The notes below the pieces were generated by a model. That model saw only the letters and a program-made list of their open reading frames with translations, was not told the DNA's origin and ran no database searches. Of a stretch of 64,000 nucleotides of DNA, positions 1-10,232 are shown piece by piece. Both the position numbers and the translations under genes were made by a program. The stretch's first letter is position 1, and every line of letters begins with the position of its first letter. The stretch comes from Streptococcus sp. HPH0090 (GTDB lineage: Bacteria > Bacillota > Bacilli > Lactobacillales > Streptococcaceae): NCBI RefSeq assembly GCF_000411475.1, contig NZ_KE150464.1, positions 310,001 to 374,000 on the forward strand, in the 5' to 3' direction.

Positions 1-1131
1 CGTTCTTGGGATGAAGTTCCTGAAAAAATCAAAGAAACCTTTGAACGTATTGGGATTCCTGAAGCTGAGCGTGCTTATCTTGCTGGAGCTTCTGCACAGT
101 ATGAGTCAGAAGTGGTTTACCACAACATGAAGGAAGAATTCCAGAAATTGGGTATTATCTTTACTGATACAGATTCTGCCCTCAAAGAGTACCCAGACTT
201 GTTTAAACAGTACTTTGCTAAGTTAGTGCCGCCGACAGATAACAAGTTAGCTGCCCTCAACTCAGCAGTATGGTCAGGTGGAACCTTTATTTATGTTCCT
301 AAAGGTGTGAAAGTTGATATTCCCCTACAAACCTACTTCCGTATCAACAACGAAAATACTGGTCAGTTTGAACGTACCTTGATTATCGTTGATGAAGGAG
401 CAAGCGTCCACTATGTAGAAGGATGTACAGCACCAACTTATTCAAGTAACAGCTTGCATGCTGCCATTGTAGAAATCTTTGCCTTGGACGGAGCTTACAT
501 GCGTTATACAACCATCCAAAACTGGTCTGATAACGTCTATAACTTGGTAACAAAACGTGCAAAAGCCTTGAAAGATGCGACTGTTGAGTGGATTGATGGG
601 AACTTAGGTGCCAAAACAACCATGAAATATCCATCTGTTTACTTAGATGGAGAAGGAGCGCGTGGCACCATGCTTTCGATTGCCTTTGCAAATGCTGGTC
701 AACACCAAGATACTGGTGCTAAGATGATCCACAATGCGCCACATACAAGCTCGTCTATCGTATCTAAATCCATCGCCAAAGGCGGAGGGAAGGTTGACTA
801 TCGTGGACAAGTAACCTTTAACAAGAACTCTAAGAAATCTGTTTCTCACATCGAGTGTGATACCATTATCATGGATGACTTGTCAGCATCAGATACTATT
901 CCGTTCAATGAAATCCATAACTCACAAGTAGCTTTGGAACACGAAGCCAAAGTATCTAAGATTTCAGAAGAACAACTCTATTATCTCATGAGCCGTGGTT
1001 TGTCAGAGTCTGAGGCAACTGAGATGATCGTTATGGGATTTGTAGAGCCCTTCACTAAAGAACTACCAATGGAATATGCTGTTGAGCTTAACCGCTTGAT
1101 TAGCTATGAAATGGAAGGGTCAGTCGGGTAA
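1..1131 (+). CDS. sufB: Fe-S cluster assembly scaffold SufB, 5'-truncated by the window edge
   Basis: The frame is open from base 1, so the start lies outside the window; 376 codons remain of a family usually about 470 residues long. SufB is the scaffold subunit of the SUF (SufBCD) iron-sulfur assembly machine in the cytosol. The visible part carries the SufB/SufD beta-helix core, with the conserved stretches [12 protein letters not shown] and [14 protein letters not shown] [16 protein letters not shown], and the C-terminal family end with GFVEPF and the ELP motif. In Firmicutes sufB is normally the last gene of sufCDSUB, which fits the unrelated gene that follows. Confidence 0.95.
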   Translation, partial: RSWDEVPEKIKETFERIGIPEAERAYLAGASAQYESEVVYHNMKEEFQKLGIIFTDTDSALKEYPDLFKQYFAKLVPPTDNKLAALNSAVWSGGTFIYVPKGVKVDIPLQTYFRINNENTGQFERTLIIVDEGASVHYVEGCTAPTYSSNSLHAAIVEIFALDGAYMRYTTIQNWSDNVYNLVTKRAKALKDATVEWIDGNLGAKTTMKYPSVYLDGEGARGTMLSIAFANAGQHQDTGAKMIHNAPHTSSSIVSKSIAKGGGKVDYRGQVTFNKNSKKSVSHIECDTIIMDDLSASDTIPFNEIHNSQVALEHEAKVSKISEEQLYYLMSRGLSESEATEMIVMGFVEPFTKELPMEYAVELNRLISYEMEGSVG

Positions 1132-1150
1132 AAACCAAAAGGAGAAGCAA

Positions 1151-1720
1151 ATGGGATTCTTAAAAAAATTATTTGGTAATATCGAGAAAGCAAATAAAGG
1201 AGAAATTTCTGCTGAGGAAATTGTTCCACCTTTTACAATTGATTTAGTAGAAGAAGCTGATGATTATTGGAGACAAATGGAACAAAATCTCCTTATAAAC
1301 GCTGTCAAGGCTGTTGGTGGTCCAGAGGCAGTGGAACGTGCTTTTGTTCTTACCAATTTTAAGAAAAATCAAGAAACCTTTGAGCTCTTTTATCAGGTGG
1401 ATGGTCAATTACTTTCTTGGAGAGAGATGGATGAAAGTGTTGTCGATAAAATTAGCAATCAACTTCTACCACAAGCAGCAGAAGTAGCGTGTGCAGTAAA
1501 TGAGAATTATGAAGAAGCTGGTGTTCCAGTCATTGACTACGCTATGCTTCAGTTTGAAACTGCAACTATGGCTTGGTTTGGTCGGAAGATTACAATAACT
1601 TCTCCAGAAGCCAAATTAACTTTTGAAGAATTAGTATCTGGATGGCGCGCTATTTTGGAACAAGAAATTCCAAATCGTCCTTTAGATAGTGACCGTCCGT
1701 TCCCATACTACGAAGTCTAA
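1151..1720 (+). CDS. Conserved hypothetical protein, 189 aa
   Basis: I do not recognise this family. The start at 1151 is chosen because AGGAG lies just upstream (ccaaaaggagaagcaaATG); an earlier in-frame ATG overlaps the end of sufB without a ribosome site. The protein begins with a short basic segment (MGFLKKLFGN), has no signal peptide or membrane span, and is acidic and rich in aromatic residues in its second half (TATMAWFGRK). It sits 19 bases after sufB and before a terminator, so it is probably the last gene of the suf transcript. A link to Fe-S metabolism is position only. Confidence 0.7.
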   Translation: MGFLKKLFGNIEKANKGEISAEEIVPPFTIDLVEEADDYWRQMEQNLLINAVKAVGGPEAVERAFVLTNFKKNQETFELFYQVDGQLLSWREMDESVVDKISNQLLPQAAEVACAVNENYEEAGVPVIDYAMLQFETATMAWFGRKITITSPEAKLTFEELVSGWRAILEQEIPNRPLDSDRPFPYYEV

Positions 1721-1746
1721 TAACTGTCGAATTTTAACTAGAAATA

Positions 1747-1781
1747 AAAACTGAGCAAATACTAAATTGTTCAGTTTTTTT
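1747..1781 (+). terminator. Rho-independent terminator
   Basis: AACTGAGCAA pairs with TTGTTCAGTT (one G-U pair) around an 8-base loop and is followed by a run of T. It closes the sufB transcript. Confidence 0.85.
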
Positions 1782-1799
1782 GATACAACTTTATAAATA

Positions 1800-1828
1800 T
1801 TCACAAAATCCATTATTTGTGGTAAAAT
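1800..1828 (+). promoter_or_regulatory. Promoter of the amino-acid permease gene
   Basis: TTCACA, a 17-base spacer and TAAAAT, with TGG immediately before the -10 (extended -10). The permease ATG lies 29 bases after the -10. Confidence 0.7.
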
Positions 1829-1857
1829 AAAACAATTATTGTTAGTGGAGATCAATT

Positions 1858-3255
1858 ATGAATATTTTTAGAACCAAAGACGTAAGTCTAGGTAAAACAG
1901 AGATGCATCGTCATCTGAAATTATGGGATTTAATTCTCTTGGGAATTGGCGCCATGGTGGGAACAGGTATCTTTACCATTACAGGTACAGCTGCGGCAAC
2001 ACTAGCAGGACCTGCTCTTGTTGTATCCATCGTAATTTCAGCAATCTGTGTTTCCCTATCAGCGCTCTTTTTTGCAGAATTTGCTTCCCGTGTTCCAGCA
2101 ACAGGTGGTGCATATAGTTATCTGTATGTGGTTTTGGGAGAATTTCCTGCTTGGATAGCTGGTTGGCTAACCATTATGGAATTTATGACAGCAGTCTCTG
2201 GTGTAGCATCTGGTTGGGCTGCCTATTTTAAAGGTTTGCTTAGCCATTATGGAATTTCCTTGCCACAAACCTTAAACGGAACATTTAACCAAGAACATGG
2301 TACTTATATTGATCTTTTACCAATTTTAGTGATTATGCTTGTTACAGCAGTCGTCCTCATGAATTCGAAAACTGCTCTTCGTTTTAATTCGATTCTTGTT
2401 GTTTTAAAATTTTCTGCTCTTGCCTTATTTATCTTAGTTGGAATTTGGTATATAAAACCTGAGAACTGGTCCAATTTTGCTCCATTTGGTTTTGGTCAGA
2501 TTTATGGTGGAAGCACAGGGATTATGGCTGGAGCTTCACTCATGTTCTTTGGATTCTTAGGTTTTGAGTCTATTTCTATGGCAGTTGATGAAATTCAAAA
2601 TCCTCAGAAAAATATTCCACGTGGAATTGTTTTATCCTTGATGATCGTAACCATCCTTTATGCCTTGGTTACCTTAGTATTGACAGGTGTTGTCCACTAT
2701 AGCAAGCTTAATGTTGACGATGCGGTAGCTTTTGCTCTTAGGAATATTGGTATAGGGTGGGCAGCAAACTATGTTTCTATTGTTGCTATTTTTACCTTGA
2801 TTACGGTATGTATTTCAATGACTTATGCCTTGTCTCGCATGATTTATAGTTTGGCACGTGATGGGCTCTTGCCCCAAAGTTTCAAACAAGTAACTAAGAC
2901 AAGTCGAGTACCTAAGAATGCTACTATTTTAACGGGAGTCGTTTCAGCGATTGCAGCAGGGATTTTTCCTCTATCTAGTATTGCAGCCTTTCTTAATATC
3001 TGTACTTTGGCCTATCTTATTTTATTAGCCTATGGGATTATCAAGCTAAGGAAAGATAAGGGAGAGCCTAAAGAGGGAGAATTTAAAACACCCCTGGTTC
3101 CCTTTCTACCAATCTTATCGATTCTTATTTGTCTATCCTTCATGCTTCAATATACTCTTGAAACATGGATAGCATTTGGTTTAGCCTTAATAATAGGAGT
3201 TATTATTTACTTTACTTATGGCTATAAACACTCAACTTTATCAGAAAGAAAATAA
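1858..3255 (+). CDS. APC-family amino acid permease
   Basis: A 465-residue integral membrane protein with about 12 hydrophobic segments. The N-terminal part has the APC superfamily signature GIGAMVGTGIFTITG (first membrane segment), then PALVVSIVI and FAEFASRVPATGGAYSY in segments 2 and 3. This pattern is typical of the cationic amino acid transporter (YfnA/CAT) branch, so it probably imports an amino acid by proton symport or exchange; the substrate cannot be read from sequence. It has its own promoter upstream and a terminator directly after, so it is monocistronic. Confidence 0.85.
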   Translation: MNIFRTKDVSLGKTEMHRHLKLWDLILLGIGAMVGTGIFTITGTAAATLAGPALVVSIVISAICVSLSALFFAEFASRVPATGGAYSYLYVVLGEFPAWIAGWLTIMEFMTAVSGVASGWAAYFKGLLSHYGISLPQTLNGTFNQEHGTYIDLLPILVIMLVTAVVLMNSKTALRFNSILVVLKFSALALFILVGIWYIKPENWSNFAPFGFGQIYGGSTGIMAGASLMFFGFLGFESISMAVDEIQNPQKNIPRGIVLSLMIVTILYALVTLVLTGVVHYSKLNVDDAVAFALRNIGIGWAANYVSIVAIFTLITVCISMTYALSRMIYSLARDGLLPQSFKQVTKTSRVPKNATILTGVVSAIAAGIFPLSSIAAFLNICTLAYLILLAYGIIKLRKDKGEPKEGEFKTPLVPFLPILSILICLSFMLQYTLETWIAFGLALIIGVIIYFTYGYKHSTLSERK

Positions 3256-3256
3256 A

Positions 3257-3285
3257 AAAAATCGCGAGTAATTGCGATTTTTTTA
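3257..3285. terminator. Bidirectional terminator between convergent genes
   Basis: AAATCGC pairs with GCGATTT, flanked by A-runs on one side and T-runs on the other, so it can serve both the permease (+) and dacA (-), whose stop codon it touches. Confidence 0.8.
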
Positions 3286-4524
3286 TAATTTTTCATTTAC
3301 AAATCGAACAAAGCGATTCCACCATACTTTTAAGAAGAAGGCCTTTTCGACATTTTTATCAGAAACCATTTCGAAGCTTGGTTTGTCAGAGGTAATATAA
3401 CCTTGACCAACTAAGTCTTTATCTTCATAGGTTAGATGACCAACCACAGTACCTGCTTCAAGTGGAGCGGTATGTTCAGTAGTATCAGGCGTGTAGGTGA
3501 CAGATGACTGAGCTCGACTTCCAAGGCGTTGAACAATTTTTATATCTTCTTTAGCAACTGCTGTAACTGTATCTTGTTTTCCATCTAGAACAGGAGATTT
3601 ACTATCTTGGTAGCTTTCTCCTTGTTTTACAACTGTTTGGAGAGCAAAGTTTGATGAGATATAATCTAAAAGTGCAGAAGTTGCTGTGAAACGAGCATAA
3701 GGATTTGTATCTTGGTTATCAGCATTGAGGACAACTGTGATGATACGCATTCCTTTTTCTACAGTTGTGCCGACAAAAGAAGCACCCGCTTTATCAGTTG
3801 TTCCAGTCTTAAGACCATCGACACCACCGCGGTAAGCAGGCATTCCTTCCAACATATAGTTAGTAGAAGTAATGGTCATTCCTGCGAAAGTAGAGGAAGG
3901 TTTCTTGGTAATTTCTAAGACCTGAGGGTACTTGAGGATAAGATTACGAGCGACGACAGCCACATCATAGGCGCTCAATTTATTTTCATCGTCTTTTTTA
4001 GAACCTGGGTAGATGTTGTTACCAAGGGTTTCGTTGTTAAGACCGGTTGTATTGACTAGGGTAGCATCTTGGATTCCCCATTCAAGAAGTTTGGCCTTCA
4101 TCATATCTACAAAATCTTTTTCAGATCCCGCAATCTTTTCAGACAAAGCAATAGCTGCGCTATTTGCACTAGAGACCAATGTTGCCTCTAGCAATTCTTG
4201 AACAGTGTAGTTTCTAGCTTCCATAGGAACGTTGCTTGCTTCGGAGTTAGTTGTGAGTTGGTAAGGATAATCTGAAATTTCAACTGGAGTAGAGAGGGTG
4301 ATTTTTCCTTGCTCCAAAGCTTCGTAGACCAAGTAAACAGTTAGTAACTTACTAATAGAAGCAATTTCAACTGGTTGAGTCGCATCTTTTTCATATAAAA
4401 TCTTACCAGTAGTCGCTTCAACAGCGATGGCATGTTTTGCGGCGACATCAAAATCCTGAGCAAAAGCAGTAGTAGCAGAACCAAATGAAATAAGTGTGAT
4501 TAATGTTAAAAATAATTTCTTCAT
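3283..4524 (-). CDS. dacA: D-alanyl-D-alanine carboxypeptidase, class C-type low-mass PBP (PBP3)
   Basis: A 413-residue penicillin-binding protein that trims the terminal D-Ala from peptidoglycan pentapeptides outside the membrane, limiting substrate for crosslinking. Visible: an N-terminal signal peptide ending near AFA-QDF (about residue 22), the active-site SISK (Ser56, Lys59), SAN (119-121) and KTG (239-241) motifs, then a C-terminal beta domain and a terminal amphipathic helix with WWNRFVRFV that anchors it to the membrane. Length and motif positions match pneumococcal PBP3. It is transcribed alone, divergently from the AI-2E-type gene; TAGAAT preceded by TGA, just upstream of the start, is a likely extended -10. 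Confidence 0.95.
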   Translation of the reverse strand: MKKLFLTLITLISFGSATTAFAQDFDVAAKHAIAVEATTGKILYEKDATQPVEIASISKLLTVYLVYEALEQGKITLSTPVEISDYPYQLTTNSEASNVPMEARNYTVQELLEATLVSSANSAAIALSEKIAGSEKDFVDMMKAKLLEWGIQDATLVNTTGLNNETLGNNIYPGSKKDDENKLSAYDVAVVARNLILKYPQVLEITKKPSSTFAGMTITSTNYMLEGMPAYRGGVDGLKTGTTDKAGASFVGTTVEKGMRIITVVLNADNQDTNPYARFTATSALLDYISSNFALQTVVKQGESYQDSKSPVLDGKQDTVTAVAKEDIKIVQRLGSRAQSSVTYTPDTTEHTAPLEAGTVVGHLTYEDKDLVGQGYITSDKPSFEMVSDKNVEKAFFLKVWWNRFVRFVNEKL

Positions 4525-4629
4525 AGTAATTTTATTCTATCATAAAGACAAAAAATATTCTTGTTTTTATGATGAAGGTTATCAATCTTTTTCGATTTAT
4601 GGTAAAATAGGAAAAAGAGGAGGTGGCCT

Positions 4630-5730
4630 ATGTTTCGAAGAAATAAATTATTCTTCTGGACAACTGAGATTTTATTAATAACCTTAATTTTCTACCTATG
4701 GAGGGAAATGGGGGCAATTATTACACCCTTTGTAAGTGTCGTTAATACCATCATGATTCCCTTTTTATTAGGAGGATTTTTATACTATTTGACCAACCCA
4801 ATTGTTATCTTTTTAGAGAAAGAGTGCAAAATTAACCGCATTATAGGAATTTTGTTGACCCTATTTGTTCTCTTTGGGTCACTTGTCATTGGTTTTGTCT
4901 ATCTCTTACCGATTTTAATCAATCAGTTGAGTAGCTTGATTATATCTAGTCAAGGAATCTATGGTCGACTCCAAGATTTAGTAATAGAATTATCAAAATA
5001 CCCTACTTTCCAAGAGCTTGATATTCAACAAACAATCCAGCAATTAAATCTTTCTTATGTTGATATTCTGCAAAATATCTTAAATAGTGTAACAAACAGT
5101 GTCGGTAGTGTTCTGTCAGCATTAGTAAGTACAGTTTTAATTATCATTATGACGCCGGTTTTCTTGGTATACTTCCTACTAGATGGGCATAAGTTCTTAC
5201 CGATGTTAGAAAGAACTGTTTTAAAAAGAGATAGACTGAATATCTCTGGTTTATTAACAAACTTGAATGCGACTATTTCCCGTTACATTAGCGGTGTATC
5301 AATTGATGCATTCATAATCGGATGTCTGGCCTTTATCGGATATAGTGTCATTGGACTCAAGTATGCATTGGTCTTTGCTATTTTCTCTGGTTTGGCGAAT
5401 TTGATACCTTATGTTGGTCCAAGTATCGGTTTGGTTCCAATGGTTATTTCAAATCTATTTACGGATCCACAAAAGATGATTATTGCTGTCATCTATATGT
5501 TGATTATCCAACAAGTGGATGGCAATATCCTCTACCCTCGAATTGTTGGTGGTGTTATGAAAGTTCATCCAATTACTATCCTGGTTCTGTTACTATTGTC
5601 AAGTAATATCTATGGTGTTATTGGTATGATTGTTGCCGTCCCAACTTATTCTATATTAAAAGAAATATCCAAATTCCTTGTACAACTTTACGAAAAACAC
5701 AAAGAAGTACAAGAAGTTGAAAAAATGTAA
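4630..5730 (+). CDS. AI-2E family transporter (PerM/YtvI-like membrane protein)
   Basis: 366 residues with about 7-8 membrane spans. The family architecture is clear: two N-terminal spans, an internal hydrophilic region (about 95-150), then the conserved LIPYVGPSIGLVP and HPITILVLLLLSS segments near the C terminus. Family members include the AI-2 exporter TqsA and sodium/proton antiporters, so the cargo is open. A strong ribosome site (GAGGAGG) precedes the ATG, and an extended -10 (TGG TAAAAT at 4603-4608) lies upstream. A second member of this family is at 30039-31202. Confidence 0.85.
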   Translation: MFRRNKLFFWTTEILLITLIFYLWREMGAIITPFVSVVNTIMIPFLLGGFLYYLTNPIVIFLEKECKINRIIGILLTLFVLFGSLVIGFVYLLPILINQLSSLIISSQGIYGRLQDLVIELSKYPTFQELDIQQTIQQLNLSYVDILQNILNSVTNSVGSVLSALVSTVLIIIMTPVFLVYFLLDGHKFLPMLERTVLKRDRLNISGLLTNLNATISRYISGVSIDAFIIGCLAFIGYSVIGLKYALVFAIFSGLANLIPYVGPSIGLVPMVISNLFTDPQKMIIAVIYMLIIQQVDGNILYPRIVGGVMKVHPITILVLLLLSSNIYGVIGMIVAVPTYSILKEISKFLVQLYEKHKEVQEVEKM

Positions 5731-5738
5731 CGATATTA

Positions 5739-5776
5739 ATAGAGAAATAGATTTAACTGTTTCTCTATTTTTTATT
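5739..5776 (+). terminator. Rho-independent terminator
   Basis: AATAGAGAAA pairs perfectly with TTTCTCTATT and is followed by T-rich sequence; it separates the AI-2E-type gene from tuf. Confidence 0.85.
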
Positions 5777-5834
5777 AATAAATCAAGGACTTCGAATAAG
5801 TATAAGAATAATTCACAAAATCTTTGTAAAACAC

Positions 5835-5862
5835 TTGCAATTTAGCTGAAATTTGATAAAAT
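5835..5862 (+). promoter_or_regulatory. tuf promoter
   Basis: TTGCAA, a 16-base spacer and TAAAAT with an extended -10 TGA. It is followed by a leader of roughly 65 bases before the tuf ribosome site. Confidence 0.65.
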
Positions 5863-5933
5863 AGTAAGGAAAGTTAGACTGTATTGCCTACTGTCTATCT
5901 ATAAAATATATTTTATTGGAGGCTTTTACTCAA

Positions 5934-7130
<1,197 letters not shown>

Positions 7131-7175
7131 TTCGATTTAGTTCCCAGAAGAACAATTATTTAAGTCAGACACTAA

Positions 7176-7206
7176 AAGAATCTTGCTAAGCAAGGTTCTT
7201 TTTTTC
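7176..7206 (+). terminator. tuf terminator
   Basis: AGAATCTTGC pairs with GCAAGGTTCT (G-U pairs) around a 3-base loop, followed by seven T. Confidence 0.9.
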
Positions 7207-7341
7207 TAGCTATACAAAGACAAAATAAGACAGTATGGTAGTTGATTACGAATATAGAAACTTAATTAAATAATTATCTACTTTATTAACGAATGTATAT
7301 CCTAGTTTTTCAGAATAAATTTTTATTAGGCTAAAAAGCTT

Positions 7342-7370
7342 TTCACAAATGCCTATTTTTTTGATAAAAT
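7342..7370 (+). promoter_or_regulatory. Promoter of the tmk-holB-yabA-rsmI operon
   Basis: TTCACA, a 17-base spacer, and TAAAAT with extended -10 TGA. The tmk ATG is 31 bases downstream. The rest of the 270-base gap between tuf and tmk shows only the tuf terminator and AT-rich sequence. Confidence 0.7.
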
Positions 7371-7400
7371 AGAAGGAAGAAAAAAAGAAATGAGTTAGTC

Positions 7401-8039
7401 ATGTCAAAAGGATTTTTAGTATCTCTTGAGGGGCCAGAGGGAGCTGGTAAAACGAGTGTTCTTGAAGCTATCCTTCCTGTGTTAGAAGAAAAAAATATTG
7501 AGGTCTTAACGACACGTGAACCAGGTGGTGTATTGATTGGTGAAAAGATTCGAGAAGTTATTCTGGACCCTAGTCATACTCAAATGGATGCTAAGACAGA
7601 GCTTTTACTTTATATAGCTAGTCGTCGACAACATTTAGTGGAAAAGGTTTTACCTGCACTTGCAGCTGGTAGATTGGTCATCATGGACCGTTTTATTGAT
7701 AGTTCGGTTGCTTATCAAGGCTTTGGTCGTGGTTTGGACATTGATGCTATTGAATGGCTCAATCAATTTGCGACAGATGGTCTTAAGCCTGATTTGACAC
7801 TTTATTTTGATATTGATGTTGAGAAAGGTCTTGAACGAATCGCAGCAAATAGTAATCGTGAAGTTAATCGTTTAGACTTGGAAGGTTTAGACTTGCATCG
7901 CAAAGTCCGTCAAGGATATCTCTCCCTTCTTGAAAAAGAAGGTGATCGCATTGTTAAGATTGATGCCAGCTTACCACTAGATCAAGTTGTTGAGAATACT
8001 AAGAAAGTCTTATTTGACAGAATGGGGCTGCAAGAATGA
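7401..8039 (+). CDS. tmk: Thymidylate kinase
   Basis: 212 residues. It phosphorylates dTMP to dTDP with ATP, the step that commits thymidylate to DNA synthesis. Visible: P-loop GPEGAGKTS at residues 11-19, the TREPGG dTMP-binding motif near residue 40, and the [13 protein letters not shown] segment in the middle of the protein. The last bases overlap the holB start by four (ATGA), so the two are translationally coupled. It is the first gene of a replication-linked operon, as in other streptococci. Confidence 0.97.
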   Translation: MSKGFLVSLEGPEGAGKTSVLEAILPVLEEKNIEVLTTREPGGVLIGEKIREVILDPSHTQMDAKTELLLYIASRRQHLVEKVLPALAAGRLVIMDRFIDSSVAYQGFGRGLDIDAIEWLNQFATDGLKPDLTLYFDIDVEKGLERIAANSNREVNRLDLEGLDLHRKVRQGYLSLLEKEGDRIVKIDASLPLDQVVENTKKVLFDRMGLQE

Positions 8040-8920
8040 ATCAAGAGCAATTAAAGGCTTGTCAACCACAACAATTTGAACGTTTTGTTCATATCTTAGA
8101 ACAAAAACAGCTCAATCATGCCTATCTCTTTTCAGGTTTTTTTGGAAGTATGGAGATGGCTTTATTTCTGTCTAAGAGTTTGTTTTGTACTGAAAAACAG
8201 GGGGTCTTACCCTGCGAGTCTTGTCGAAATTGTAAGTTGATTGAACATGACGAATTTCCTGATGTCACAGTTATTCGTCCGATTAATCAGATTATAAAAA
8301 CTGAGAGAATTAGAGAATTAGTTAGTCAGTTTTCGCAATCAGGGATTGAAAATCAACGTCAGGTTTTTATCATTGAACAAGCTGAAAAAATGCATGTTAA
8401 TGCTGCTAATTCACTTCTAAAGGTTATCGAAGAACCTCAAAGTGAAATCTATATTTTCTTCTTAACCAATGATCAAGAACAAATTTTGCCAACCATTCGA
8501 AGCCGGACACAGATTTTCCAATTTAAGAAACAAGTGGCAAATCTAATAGTTGAATTGGAAAAAGCAGGATTGGTCAAAAATAAAGCAAGACTCTTAGCCG
8601 AGTTCAGCCAATCGCAAGCAGAAGCCGAAAGACTGATTAATCAACCTAGTTTTTGGACTTTGGTAGAAGAAAGTGAGCGATTCTATTCTTGGTCAGAAGC
8701 TGGGAAAAAGGAAGCATATTTACAGGTTGCAAAATTAGCTAGTTTAGCAGACGACAAAGAAAAGCAAGACCAGATATTTAGAATTTTAGAAGTAATCGCT
8801 GGACAAGAGATTCTAAAAAAATCAGCTCGTAGAATCTTGCAAAATCTCATCGAAGCTCGAAGAATGTGGAAAGCAAATGTTTCCTTCCAAAATGCTTTGG
8901 AAAACCTCGTTTTACAATAA
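8036..8920 (+). CDS. holB: DNA polymerase III subunit delta prime
   Basis: 294 residues; clamp-loader subunit that works with tau/gamma and delta to load the sliding clamp. Visible: a degenerate P-loop ([11 protein letters not shown]) that lacks the GK[ST] core, as is usual for delta prime, a zinc-ribbon cluster CESCRNC with an upstream Cys, the sensor region [17 protein letters not shown] and the arginine-finger SRTQIF motif (SRC in other members). Its start overlaps tmk, and yabA follows after 35 bases. Confidence 0.95.
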   Translation: MNQEQLKACQPQQFERFVHILEQKQLNHAYLFSGFFGSMEMALFLSKSLFCTEKQGVLPCESCRNCKLIEHDEFPDVTVIRPINQIIKTERIRELVSQFSQSGIENQRQVFIIEQAEKMHVNAANSLLKVIEEPQSEIYIFFLTNDQEQILPTIRSRTQIFQFKKQVANLIVELEKAGLVKNKARLLAEFSQSQAEAERLINQPSFWTLVEESERFYSWSEAGKKEAYLQVAKLASLADDKEKQDQIFRILEVIAGQEILKKSARRILQNLIEARRMWKANVSFQNALENLVLQ

Positions 8921-8955
8921 TATGAAGATGAAAACAGAAAAAGAAAGGGCTGTCT

Positions 8956-9273
8956 ATGAACAAAAAAGAATTATTTGATGCTTTAGACGATTTTTCTCAA
9001 CAGTTGTTGGCAACCTTGGCAGATGTCGAAGCCATCAAAAAAAATCTCAAAAGTGTAGTAGAAGAGAATACAGCTCTTCGCTTGGAAAATGACAAACTGA
9101 GAGAGCGCTTAGGAGAAGAAGAGGATTCTGCTCCTGCAAAGACCAAGCATGTTCGAGAAAATGTTCGTCGAATCTACGAAGATGGTTTTCATGTGTGTCG
9201 CGATTTTTATGGACAGCGTCGTGAACAAGATGCAGAATGTATGTTCTGTGATGAGTTGTTGTTTAGGGAGTAA
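8956..9273 (+). CDS. yabA: Replication initiation control protein YabA
   Basis: 105 residues. YabA restrains chromosome re-initiation by bridging DnaA and the DnaN clamp, and carries zinc. The N-terminal half is a predicted coiled coil (residues about 5-55, leucine-rich heptads), which mediates tetramer formation. The C-terminal half has the zinc ligands H-V-C followed by CMFC (family pattern HxC...CxxC). The gene lies between holB and rsmI with almost no spacing, the usual streptococcal position. Confidence 0.95.
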   Translation: MNKKELFDALDDFSQQLLATLADVEAIKKNLKSVVEENTALRLENDKLRERLGEEEDSAPAKTKHVRENVRRIYEDGFHVCRDFYGQRREQDAECMFCDELLFRE

Positions 9274-9275
9274 GC

Positions 9276-10154
9276 ATGCAGATTCAAAAAAGTTTTAAAG
9301 GTCAGTCACCTTATGGTAAGCTATATCTTGTTGCAACTCCCATTGGAAATCTTGAGGATATGACCTATCGTGCCATTCAGACTTTGAAAGAAGTGGACTG
9401 GATTGCTGCCGAGGATACTCGAAATACTGGGCTTTTACTCAAGCATTTTGATATTCCGACCAAACAAATCAGTTTTCATGAGCACAATGCCAAGGAAAAG
9501 ATTCCTGATTTGATTGATTTGTTGAAACAAGGACAAAATATCGCTCAGGTCTCGGATGCAGGACTTCCTAGCATTTCAGATCCTGGTCACGATTTGGTTA
9601 AGGCTGCAATTGAAGAAGATATCGCAGTTGTCACAGTTCCAGGAGCTAGTGCAGGGATTTCTGCCTTGATTGCCAGTGGTTTAGCCCCCCAACCTCATAT
9701 CTTTTATGGATTCTTACCTCGAAAATCGGGACAACAAAAGCAATTTTTCGAATCAAAAAAAGAGTATCCTGAGACCCAGATTTTCTATGAATCTCCACAT
9801 CGCGTGGCTGATACTCTAGAAAATATGCTAGAGGTCTACGGTGATCGTTCAGTGGTTCTAGTTCGAGAATTGACTAAGATTTATGAAGAATATCAACGTG
9901 GAAGTATTACTGAATTATTAGAAAATATTTCTCAAACACCACTTAAGGGCGAGTGTCTTCTGATTGTGGAAGGTGCCAGTCAGGATGCGGTAGAAAAGGA
10001 TGAGGAGGATTTGTTCTTAGAAATCCAAGCTCGTATCCAGCAAGGCATGAAGAAAAATCAAGCCATTAAGGAAGTCGCTAAAATTTATCAGTGGAACAAA
10101 AGCCAACTCTACGCTGCCTACCATGAGTGGGAAGAGAACCAATCTAATGACTAA
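9276..10154 (+). CDS. rsmI: 16S rRNA (cytidine1402-2'-O)-methyltransferase RsmI
   Basis: 292 residues, tetrapyrrole-methylase fold. RsmI adds the 2'-O-methyl group to C1402 in the decoding centre of 16S rRNA using SAM. Visible: the N-terminal family signature LVATPIGNLEDMTYRA, AAEDTRNTGLLLKHF, the SDAGLPSISDPG loop and the VPGASAGISALIASG SAM-binding segment. The start is 2 bases after the yabA stop. It ends the tmk operon; no strong terminator follows, only small hairpins before the next gene. Confidence 0.95.
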   Translation: MQIQKSFKGQSPYGKLYLVATPIGNLEDMTYRAIQTLKEVDWIAAEDTRNTGLLLKHFDIPTKQISFHEHNAKEKIPDLIDLLKQGQNIAQVSDAGLPSISDPGHDLVKAAIEEDIAVVTVPGASAGISALIASGLAPQPHIFYGFLPRKSGQQKQFFESKKEYPETQIFYESPHRVADTLENMLEVYGDRSVVLVRELTKIYEEYQRGSITELLENISQTPLKGECLLIVEGASQDAVEKDEEDLFLEIQARIQQGMKKNQAIKEVAKIYQWNKSQLYAAYHEWEENQSND

Positions 10155-10197
10155 ACAGGGAAGTTTTCCTTCTTCCCGAAATAGAAATAACAATCAT

Positions 10198-10219
10198 AAG
10201 CATTTTACTACGAATGCTT
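10198..10219 (+). other. Small inverted repeat just before the lipoprotein ribosome site
   Basis: AAGCATT and AATGCTT (7-base arms, 8-base loop) end four bases before the GGAGGGG ribosome site of the next gene. No T-run follows, so it is not a clear terminator. It could modulate translation or be chance. Confidence 0.35.
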
Positions 10220-10232
10220 AATTGGAGGGGAA

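Noticed and set aside
5791..5798. TTCGAATA before tuf as a CIN box
   Set aside because: One mismatch, no T-tract, and tuf has a clear sigma-A promoter downstream.
10158..10177. GGGAAG/CTTCCC stem after rsmI as a terminator
   Set aside because: No T-run follows; too weak to call.
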